Source: Aplectana chamaeleonis
Lineage: Eukaryota > Nematoda > Chromadorea > Rhabditida > Cosmocercidae
Assembly (NCBI GenBank): GCA_029168955.1
Contig: JAPDOI010001517.1
Span: forward strand, 1 to 64,000
Direction: 5' to 3'
DNA length: 64,000 nucleotides
Part shown: one piece after another, positions 23,401 to 34,400 of the stretch
How the letters are laid out: the number at the start of each line of letters is the position of its first letter
Position numbering within the stretch: position 1 is the first letter of the stretch
Notes under the pieces: generated by a model
Database searches by the model: none
Told to the model about the DNA's origin: nothing
Seen by the model: only the letters and a program-made list of their open reading frames with translations
Program-made: the position numbers and the translations under genes

Positions 23401-26400
23401 GTCAGAAATGGAATGAACCACCGATCTATATCGCTATCAATCAAAGTATTTCTACACAACTTCATCAACAACAATGACTGATAGCAGCATCAAGCACCTT
23501 TTATCAAGGTTTTCCATTCATTTTAATGGCAAAATCGTGGGTGACCCCCCCCCGTCTAGGATAGTCCCAAGAGTGCTTCGGGCTTCTGATGACGTCATCG
23601 GGACATCGTGAGAAGTGCGGGACTATCCTAGACGGGGGGGGGGGCACTCAAGATCCAAGTCAGAAATGGAATGAACCACCGATCTATATCGCTATCAATC
23701 AAAGTATCTCTACACAACTTCATCAACAACAATGACTGATAGCAGCATCAAGCACCTTTTATCAAGGTTTCCATTCATTTTCATGAGAAAGTCGTGGGTG
23801 CCCCCCCCCGTCTAGGATAGTCCCAAGAGTGCTTCGGGCTTCTGATGACGTCATCGGGACATCGTGAGAAGTGAGGGACTATCCTAGACGGGGGGGGCAC
23901 TCAAGATTCAAGTCAGAAATGGAATGAACCACCGATCTATAACGCTATCAATCAAAGTATTTCTACACAACTTCATCAACAACAATGACTGATAGCAGCA
24001 TCAAGCACCTTTTATCAAGGTTTTCATTCATTTTCATGAGAAAGTCGTGGAGTGCCCCCGTCTAGGATAGTCCCAAGAGTGCTTCGGGCTTCTGATGACG
24101 TCATCGGGACATCGTGAGAAGTGCGGGACTATCCTAGACGGGGGCACTCAAGATTCAAGTCAGAAATGGAATGAACCACCGATCTATAACGCTATCAATC
24201 AAAGTATCTCTACACAACTTCATCAACAACAATGACTGATAGCAGCATCAAGCACCTTTTATCAAGGTTTCCATTCATTTTCATGAGAAAGTCGTGGGTG
24301 CCCCGTCTAGGATAGTCCCAAGAGTGCTTCGGGCTTCTGATGACGTCATCGGGACATCGTGAGAAGTGCGGGACTATCCTAGACGGGGGCACTCAAGATT
24401 CAAGTCAGAAATGGAATGAACCACCGATCTATAACGCTATCAATCAAAGTATCTCTACACAACTTCATCAACAACAATGACTGATAGCAGCATCAAGCAC
24501 CTTTATCAAGGTTTCCATTCATTTTCATGAGAAAGTCGTGGGTGCCCCCGTCTAGGATAGTCCCCAGAGTGCTTCCGGGCTTCTGATGACGTCATCGGGA
24601 CATCGTGAGAAGTGCGGGCCTACCCAGACGGTGAGAGGCACTCAAGAATCAAGTCAGAAATGGAATGAACCACCGATCTATAACGCTATCAATCAAAGTA
24701 TTTCTACACAACTTCATCAACAACAATGACTGATAGCAGCATCAAGCACCTTTTATCAAGGTTTCCATTCATTTTCATGAGAAAGTCGTGGGTGCCTCCG
24801 TCTAGGATAGTCCCAAGAGTGCTTCGGGCTTCTGATGACGTCATCCGGGACATCGTGAGAAGTGCGGGACTATCTAGACGGGGGCACTCAAGATTCAATT
24901 CAGAAATGGATTGAACCACCGATCTATAACGCTATCAATCAAAGTATTTCTACACAACTTCATCAACAACAATGAGTGATAGCAGCATCAAACATCTTTT
25001 ATCAGGGTTTCCATTCATTTTCATGAGAAAGTCGTGGGTGCCCCCCCCCGTCTAGGATAGTCCCAAGAGTGCTTCGGGCTTCTGATGACGTCATCGGGAC
25101 AGCGTGAGAAGTGCGGGCCCTACCCAGACGGGAGGCACTCAAGATTCAAGTCAGAAATGGAATGAACCACCGATCTATAACGCTATCAATCAAAGTATTT
25201 CTACACAACTTCATCAACAACAATGACTGATAGCAGCATCAAGCACCTTTTATCAGGGTTTCCATTCATTTTCATGAGAAAGTCGTGGGTGCCCCCCCCC
25301 GTCTAGGATAGTCCCAAGAGTGCTTCGGGCTTCTGATGACGTCATCGGGACATCGTGAGAAGTGCGGGACTATCGTAGACGGGGGGGGCACTCAAGATTC
25401 AAGTCAGAAATGGAATGAACCACCGATCTATAACGCTATCAATCAAAGTATTTCTACAGAACTTCATCAACAACAATGAGTGATAGCAGCATCAAACATC
25501 TTTTATCAGGGTTTCCATTCATTTTCATGAGAAAGTCGTGGGTGCCCCCCCCCCGTCTAGGATAGTCCCAAGAGTGCTTCGGGCTTCTGATGACGTCATC
25601 GGGACATCGTGAGAAGTGCGGGACTATCCCTGGGACGAAGAAACCCTCAAGATTCAAGTCAGAAATGGAATGAACCACCGATCTATAACGCTATCAATCA
25701 AAGTATTTCTACAGAACTTCATCAACAACAATGATTGATAGCAGCATCAAACATCTTTATCAGGGTTTCCATTCATTTTCATGAGAAAGTCGTGGGTGCC
25801 CCCGTCTGGGATAGCGCCAAGGGTGCTTGGGGCTTCTGATGACGTCATCGGGACATCGTGAGAAGTGCGGGACTATCCTAGACGGGGGGGGGGGCACTCA
25901 AGATTCAAGTCAGAAATGGAATGAACCACCGATCTATAACGCTATCAATCAAAGTATTTCTACACAACTTCATCAACAACAATGAGTGATAGCAGCATCA
26001 AACATCTTTTATCAGGGTTTCCATTCATTTTCATGAGAAAGTCGTGGGTGCCCCCCCCCGTCTAGGATAGTCCCAAGAGTGCTTCGGGCTTCTGATGACG
26101 TCATCGGGACATCGTGAGAAGTGCGGGACTATCCTAGACGGGGGGGGGCACTCAAGATTCAAGTCAGAAATGGAATGAACCACCGATCTATAACGCTATC
26201 AATCAAAGTATTTCTACAGAACTTCATCAACAACAATGATTGATAGCAGCATCAAACATCTTTTATCAAGGTTTCCATTCATTTTCATGAGAAAGTCGTG
26301 GGTGACCCCCCCCCGTCTAGGATAGTCCCAAAAGTGCTTCGGGCTTCTGATGACGTCATCGGGACGTCGTGAAAAGTGCTTCGAGCTTCTGATGAAGTCA

Positions 26401-26420
26401 TCGGGACGTCGTGGAAACCC
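17441..26420. repeat. Satellite S3, ~246-bp composite unit (S2 unit plus transposon)
   Basis: About 35 tandem copies. Each has one 42-bp S2-like segment (GGGCTTCTGATGACGTCATC), then a ~197-bp insert. In a clean unit the insert is 21363-21559. It starts GGGACTATCCTAGACGGGGG and ends with the reverse complement, CCCCCGTCTAGGATAGTCCC. The insert is bordered by AGAAGTGC on the left and AAGAGTGC on the right, a near-identical 8-bp duplication of S2 sequence. 42 + 8 + 197 = 247, the observed period. A short return of plain S2 units occurs at about 20380-20610 and again at the right end (26330-26420). Poly-C/poly-G tracts at the terminal repeats vary in length between copies. Confidence 0.95.
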
Positions 26421-27450
26421 GGATAGTGGGCAGGTGTTTGGGACCCGTTGCTGCTCATCCGAAAAGTTGTGAAGACCACCCCGTAGAGTGAGCAGGAGCC
26501 CAGACTCGATGCTAGCCATCCGAGAAATTATGCCCCGGAATTTGCGCAGGAGAGAACACCTTGCCAAACTTTTGTAAAAGTGTAAGGATGACAAGCATAG
26601 CAAGCAGAAAGTTTGAGATGTTATGTGAGTTATGTCAGGTCATGTTGCCAGGCTGCTTTTCAGTTTCGTAAGGTCATTCACACAACCCCATTTTGAGTGC
26701 TCCCTCTTCCTTCTTCACCAGCCTACTGATTTTTTCTGCAATAAATGGTACTTGCTTATTAGCATCCAAATTCAAAAACAAATTGTTAGAACTATCTCCA
26801 TTCGCAGCTCAGCAGAGCTTTTTTCATATCAGATTCATGGAATCGAAGCGGCTGTTCTGCGAAGGAATGGGGCAACGGAAACGAAATAATGAGTATGTAA
26901 AACTGCTTTGTTCCACTGATGTGAAAGTGTCCAGATGGAATGGAAGGTAGTTTCTGACTGTCCCGGTTTTAAGTTAGTTTCATTTGAAAGCGAAGAACTG
27001 CAGGCAGATTCTGCATCCGGCTGTAGGCCAGCAGGCTTTCATGATTATCGACCGGGCTGGCTTTACGTCTGGGCGATCAACTATAACCGGGGCCTAAGGT
27101 CCCTGTCAGAGTTGGTTGAGAAAAATCACCGTGGCCGACCCGTTCGATACGTATGAAAAACATGGAAGGTGCAAGTAACACCCGGTGTAGCCAGATGTGG
27201 CTGACGCGATCAATATGAATGAATTATGTGGAACGATATCATGGATATCATTCATTTCTTAGCTAATATCATGTGAACATCGGTCTTGTCAGCCACATCG
27301 AGTGATTTTTCTGAGATAGTTTTACAACAGTTTGGGTCATTGATTCTTGTGACCACAAGAAAGGGGACTGATCTAGTGGGGAGATGAAGAGGTCTTTGTT
27401 CGAAATTCTTGCATGGGATATTACAGCGTAATATCAAGAAAAAGTGAACA
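26421..27450. other. No confirmed gene; unassigned open frames
   Basis: The sequence between satellite S3 and a foldback. An open frame on the plus strand at 26935-27156 reads DCPGFKLVSFESEELQ and later RPGWLYVWAINYNRGL. It has coding-like composition but no recognised family and no clear splice context. Confidence 0.3.
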
Positions 27451-27958
27451 ATTCTGTAAAAAAGGGGTCTCCCAAGCAGAAGTGGTTTGGTTAGCGTTAC
27501 AAATGCTTCAACAAAAAGGGAACAATAGGGAAAGCGGAATGAGGAGAGTCTACAAAAATGAACAATATCCCCCAAGAAATGTTTTCTTTTTCGAAGCTTC
27601 CAAACAGCGGAAACAAACCGTTGTGGTATTTTACGAGGGAGAATTGACTGGTTCCTAAAACAATTTAACATCATCTCCCCTTTTAATGATAGCTATTAGG
27701 TTCACATGCATATATACATATTTTATCGGCACTCACATAATCAAAGTCCTTTATGGAGCCAAAAGCGCTTCCTCATAGAGAACCACAACGGTTTTTTTCC
27801 GCTGTTTGGAAGCTTCGAAAAAGAAAAGAGTTCTTGGGGGATATTGTTCATTTTTTGTAGACTCTCCTCATTCCGCTTTCCTATTGTTCCCTTTTTGTTG
27901 AAGCATTTGTAACGCTAACCAAACCACTTCTGCTTGGGAGACCCCTTTTTTACAGATT
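27451..27958. mobile_element. Foldback element with ~185-bp arms
   Basis: The left arm 27451-27631 is the reverse complement of 27783-27958 with few mismatches. Shared blocks include AAAAAAGGGGTCTCCC, GGTTTGGTTAGCGTTACA and CGAAGCTTCCAAACAGCGG. The loop is ~150 bp. It has no coding capacity and lies just 3' of the ADAR gene. Confidence 0.85.
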
Positions 27959-28403
27959 ATATGTTGAATTTGACTTCTCTCCGTTAGGCCGGTTTTTCAC
28001 TACCGCCCATAATGGCCGCGATAGCATGCTTCGCACACTGATCGCCGTGCGACGCTATCCCGATCAATACTCTTGATTATCATGTTATCGCATCGTAAGG
28101 CGATGGTACTCTGAAAAAGGTCTTATTGTTATTGAGGGGCGAAAGCGGTAATTTTTTCTGCCAGTCGAGAACACTTTGCACCGAGCGCGCAGCACAAGTA
28201 TAGCGCGGCAATCGCCTTGCAAGCTTCCTACTGATCACTGTCCAGTTTCTGGGCGAGCAGTTTGGGACACATCTAGTCACGCCAAAATATTTTATCAACA
28301 ATCATAACTAGTGGTCTATCAAAATAACAATACACATGATTACGAAAAAACACGTCGCAACAAATAACAGGTAGTAGAGCAGTACCAACAACAAAACAAG
28401 CAT

Positions 28404-28470
28404 TTAGATGGTGAACATGGGGACTTCTTCAGGCTTAGACTGCCACATTGCCATCATGTTAGCTCGGGGC
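28404..28470 (-). CDS. ADAR terminal exon (exon 9 of those seen)
   Basis: It follows acceptor CTTTGCAG and encodes the end of the deaminase domain, MAMWQSKPEEVPMFTI, then TAA at 28404-28406. Its first base completes the tryptophan codon begun in the previous exon. The W-x-x-K-P ending is diagnostic of ADAR C-termini. Confidence 0.93.
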
Positions 28471-31400
28471 CTGCAAAGCCAAGAAAACGATTAGTTCTAT
28501 CAAGTAATAAATCGTTTCAATCTACGCATGCAGAAGATTTGACGATTACAAAAAAGAACCATTTTTCGCCAACTGAAGCTCGAATCAGCTTCAACCATTG
28601 TAAAAAAAAAATAATGAACACACGAATACAACACTAACCAGGTCTCAAGGGACGTTCGGGTCCGTTCGTAGGCTTCACATTGAGCCTTCAGGTTTTCGTA
28701 GGTGTAATTTGGTGGCACCGGTCTCCCGAAATTATCACAGGCCTATAACCCAAACTGCTGACAATACATAGTAGCGTAATATAATGGCTAATATGAGTAT
28801 AGTTCGTGTAATCGGACACCTCAGCAGCCTGCAATGCGCCATGTGCGCCCACGAGGAACGTGGTGATCGATCGGCGCACGCGACAGGCGCGCGAGCTGCT
28901 GAGTGGTCCGCAACAATCCCTTTCGCGGGCACACCCACCATATAAGTCTTGTCAATCTATTCATGATGTATGATTAATTAACCTTTTTGAAAAGCTGGGC
29001 GAGGTGAAACTTGGAAAGACGAGAAGCACCACGAGCATTATTTTCCAGTCGACCTGTGATTCCGCGCAAAATCTGAACATTCACTTCTTGCCGAATAGCC
29101 CAAACAATTCGTAGAACAATTGATTTATCGTTGTCTACGAGCCCAAGGTGACTTTAAAGAGTTCAACGAAAAGTGCGTAAGCGTGGCTACAGCGGGTTGC
29201 GACGGTACAGCTCGGTAGGTGAGGCGGCACATGGGCGGCAGTACCCAGGCACACCTATACTCAGAAAAATCAAAACAAATTACTTGTAATGTAAATGTAA
29301 CTTACTTGAATGTCTCAAGTAACTTACATCTACCTATATTACACGTAACATACATTTATATTACATGTAACTTAAATTTATATTACAAGTAAGTTACACT
29401 TATGTTACATGTAACTTACATTTGAATTTTCACTACGGGTGGCCAACACGTGACGAAGAGACACGCGACGCAGAAGACGTGTCCCAGACCACACTACGCA
29501 AAAAATGCTGTGCTGGGCCTCCCTGATGGTGTGGCTCAAGTACCTCAAACTTGAGTAATTGAACCAGAAGCAACGCCAGCCGTAGGCCTGACCCCGCGAG
29601 TGCGTCGTACATCAACTTTGGAAATATCTTCTTGGCCGATTTAAGTTACTTGCGACTTATATTGAGCCATTTAAGTTACATGCAACGTACCGGAGGCAAA
29701 CAGCACGCAGGATCCTCTCAGAAGCCGAGAACAAGTTACTTGTAACATATCTAAGCTGATGTAAGTTACTTGCAACTTCTCTCAAGTCATTTAAGTTACA
29801 TATAACATATCGGAGGCGCACCGCACGCAGTATACCGCCGATATGTTACATTTTACTTAGATGACCTGAGATAAGTCGCTGGTAACTTACACCGGCTGAT
29901 ATATGTTAAAAGTAACTTGTTTTCGGCCTTTTATGTTACAAGTAACTTGTTTTCATTTTTCTGAGTAGGGCAACGCGATGGCAGAAGTTGGCACTCCGGG
30001 CGTGCAGTTGGCCGCCACTGCAGTGCGCCACATAAGTATACGAACACCCCGGAAATGAGCTAAACAGCTGTTGGATCAAGGTTTTAGATGTTGGAACACG
30101 TTTCTACGTTTTCTGATATGCTGAAAACCATAAAAAATATCGCGTGGCCACAGCTTCTCCATTTGTCCCCTATTTATAGAGAAGAGTTTCGTTTTCACAT
30201 AAGTATACGAACACTTAAGAAATTTTGAACTTTATCAATCAATAATACACAAACATAAGCCAAACAGTATCGGCACGAAGTGGCAGTACCGGTACGTGTA
30301 ATATGTTAAAACAACCTGTCTGGGAGGCTGTCGCTGATCCGCTTGAAAACATTCCTCTCAATGTCGCTCCATGCGTCCAGGATGACTTCCTTGGGGGCAG
30401 TGACGTCGTCGTACTGCTTTCTATCCTTGTAAATCTTCTGCACAGTAATGCCCACGTTTTCAATGGGTTTCAAATCGGGACTGACGGCCTGCCAATGTAG
30501 AAGGTCGACATTTTTACTCCGGAACCACTCCAAAGAAGACCGGCTCACGTGGATCGTGGCGTTGTCCTGTGCACAGCGGATTCGTTGAGCACGCAGAAAA
30601 GGCAGTAGATGGAAGGCCAAGACTCCTCGGTATCCTTCTCAGTTCATCCTCCTCGAAACAAACTCAATGACGACCTGACCACTGCTGTTGAAAGCTGCCT
30701 GCATTACGAGGCTTGCACCTCCGAAATTCCGACGGCTGTTGTAGGCCGGCTCTTTCCTCAGATCTCTCCAATAACTCCTTATCCTGTCAAGTCCGTCCAA
30801 ATAATGTTCTTCTCTTCGGAGAAGATTAACTGCAACATGTATTCGTAGGCAGCGCTCGAAAGGTCGAGCCTTGCGAAGAACTACAGCATCCCAATTCGTG
30901 TTATATGATGTATTATATTTATTTGCACTGTAGGTGCGCCATCGACATTGAGAAAAGAAACAGTAGCGCGCCTTTGGCACTTGAAGAGCGAATAATAAAA
31001 GAACGAAACCATGAGGAAGTGAACAGCAATAATAGCAAAAAGGGGAAAGATAGTTAGGTTCTGCTCTTTCCAGACTACCAAAAATAGAGAAGCGTTTTTC
31101 CGAATGTGTAGTCACCTTCACCAGGGAATTAGTATCATGTCGCAGTTGGTTTGGCAACTAGCGATTCCTCCAAAGAACGGCTTCTAACATATGTATCGTG
31201 GTATATAGGTATGATGGTATAACTCAGTAAGGATACAGCCAGCCTGGGCAACGCAACTAACCGAAGTTATTCTGGGGCGGGCCAATTCAAGTGCCTCTTT
31301 GATCTGGTACGAACCTCAGGCGTAAGACCCAGGCTCAAGGAGCGAATGGTAAACAATGCACCTTGTTGACGTGTATCACCACTTTAGTTGTTTAAGGTTG

Positions 31401-34400
31401 TAGGTGAATTACACAAGAATATCCTCGGCAGTGATCGGTAGTACTCAAACAGAGATTTGGATATCCGTAAACTTGGATGGAGGAGGTAGCCGCCTTATTT
31501 CATAGTAGTCTTAGTTCTAGAAGATTTATGGTAGTGGTGTAAAGAGCAGAAAGGATTTCATTCTGCGATTTGCGAACATGGCCAAACTCGAGAACATCAG
31601 GATAACTCTAGATAACGGCAGCATCAATGGGTCACATGTGAGAGATATCACAAGATTTCTTGAAGCTTGATGTGTTTCGGGCATACAGGATATCCATTGG
31701 TAATTAATACAGCATGGCACCATGATCGACCAGTAGACAGACTCATAATCAGTGCATTGAATAGAATACATATGGAATCAAGGAAGCATCATTGCCTGCA
31801 AATTTCCAGCACATCGCCGAGTCATTTTATTACCAAAGATCTACAGAAGGGAAGTTAGATCGCCTAACTCCAGCCGTCGTTTGAAAACAGAGCTGCTAAT
31901 AGATTAAAGAGTTTCTGAAGGCAGATTTTGTATAAATCTAGCAAATCTGTTCGAAACGTAGTTGAAGAGGATGGAATGCTTTTTTCTGTGAATTCTATGG
32001 TAGTGTAATCTGAACCCACCTGATCTAGCATTAGTAGGCATGAAGATCCAAAACTGACTGGCCGGAATTTTCAATTCATTTCGTAGAACACGAAAACAAA
32101 ATAGGGGCCTCCTCAACAGGCAGCAGCGACCGTTTATCCACATCGTTTATCAAGCTGAATACGCATGAAGTTAATACGTTGATACATGATAAAACTCGTA
32201 GAACACCTCCACTGGCAAAACAGTGTGATGGAACACGTATGGATAAACGGCCGCTGCTGCCTGTTTAGGTTTTCTCAACAAAATACCATGTCCGCAAAAA
32301 TCCTTCTATACTCCAGAGATTTCATACCAGATTGTTCGAGCCTAGCATAGTAATTGGGCAATTCATTACGATTGAAATTCCCAGTAGACCTATACCACGT
32401 AATCCTGGTGAAGAAGTGTTGGACTCTTTCAATTTTGAGTACATCCTTCCTACGCTTGGGATTTGAAAATTTCATAGGGACAAACATAGAAAGGCCCTTA
32501 TAAATCACACTAAATCTCTGGTATGCCTCGGTTACCGAAGAGAACTGATCAAACAGATTTAGCCAATCAATGCTTGCAAAGAAGTTGTTAAGTGAAACAA
32601 TGTCGGCTCTGAGGAAATCAGGAGTTGGAAGGACATGAACTTCAGGACATACATTGTTCACTTCGAAGGAAACAATCGCATGGTCAGAGTTAGATATCGG
32701 TGAAACAATCGAGACTGCTGAAACGTTGGAAGAAGATGACAAAACAATATCAAGCGTACTATTGATTGAAGTGAGTCGGCTGATGAACAAATTGTTGAAA
32801 ATTTCCTTCCGTAAAAAAAGTTTAGGAAATGTGAGCTAGATGAGTTTAGTGGAATCGAGTTTATCCAATCAATTTGAAGGTTAAAATCCCCTAGTATGAT
32901 ATTATTATGACGTACAGATATGAGGTCCTCGAGTAATTCAAGAAGTTCACTATCCGCATCCTTATTCGAATTAGGAGGACGATAAACCGCGACGAATCGA
33001 GTTTAAGAAGCGTTCCTAGCGCAAAACAGTTCAAAACACAAAACATCTGCTTTCGAAAGAGATTTTAGTAACTAGATCAGTAGAGAGATTTCCTTTACTG
33101 GGCAACAGACCCCACCCAGGGCTGGGCACGCGTCCCGGGTAACCTTAGGGGGTGCATATTAGACGTTGCAGAGAGGGCAAAGGGGGTGCCTAAGCTGAAC
33201 ACGAAAAAAGAACGAAGTGCATGTTCTGTCGAATTTCAGGAAAAAGTAGTACGCACTATTCTTCTGAATTGTCATATCTTCTTCTCCGCTTTTTTGAGTC
33301 AAACACTTAAACAATTCAAATCATTGATAGAGATGCAGGTTGTGTTCGCAATAATTCATAGTTGCTGTCAAAGTTTGTTTCGATGAAGGATTAAACACTA
33401 CTCTGTTATCTTGTAGCAAGTAAGGATTGATGTGGTGTCATGTTTCTTTGATGCAGCGTTCATTGATTACGCGGGTGGTTGCCAATTCGAGGCAAAGATA
33501 CTAAGACAGCGCCCAGGGAAACTATCATTCAAGTTCAAAAAATATTAGCGAACTGATGTATAGCCTAGGTCGCTCATTTTGTGCCGGTCGAAGCAAGGCT
33601 TATCGGGCTTATCATGTCAAAATCTTCTTATCACTGTTATACTTTGCCATGACCGACCGCTCCGCTGCTTACTTCCGCCCGGACTCATCCGAGCAGGCTA
33701 GGATTTATTTTCGACAAATTAAAAGTACAGATAGCACAGTCAGCATCACAACTAGTCAATAGATTTTTATTCATGAGAATGCTGACTTATGAAGAAGAGA
33801 GCCAACTATAAAAAATGAAGACTGCAAGTTACTATGAAAGAAGCGAATGACCGTTTCCTCCTCATTGAGAAGTACCACTGTAATATAAAAACCCGAGTTT
33901 AATCCACCTTGAATGCCGCAATCTCTCATAGACTAGGCTAGCCGTGCGATCTGGTGTTTGTTCGCAGCTACACAACGCGCACTGGAGTGGACGCGCACGC
34001 AATATTAATTAAAAAATGTATTTTATTACAGAACGGGGCGGAGAAAATGATTGAAACTGGAGTAAATGGAAGCAGGCAGAACTAGGATTCTTTCAATGTA
34101 TGCAGTATAGAAATTTAATGTGAACAAACTAAGTTGGAGCGGAGTGAATTTTTTCGGACGTGATAAGGTTCATTCAAAAGAACCTAGTTGATTAAAAACA
34201 CCCACAAACATGAGAACTAAGAGCATTTCGAGAAAGAGGAGGATCTGGCAAACATTTTAATAGCAATAGGTTTCATATTCAATGTGATTTAAGGACCTTA
34301 AAACTCGTCCCGGTTTTGTCCCGGTTTTCGGGGTAAAACCGAGACGATTTAAGGTCCTTAAATCACATTAAAAACCGGTCCCATTGATGCTAAAATGTTT

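Noticed and set aside
15630..26420. Regular direct repeats resembling a CRISPR array
   Set aside because: No repeat/spacer alternation (the whole unit is repeated), no cas genes, and the window is eukaryotic.
15549..26603. Open frames in S2/S3 (for example around 21333-21602 and 26214-26603)
   Set aside because: They run through satellite units only and recur in copy after copy; not genes.
28735..28941. 68-codon minus-strand frame overlapping ADAR intron 7
   Set aside because: Does not contain the ADAR block expected there; the proper exons on either side join in phase without it.
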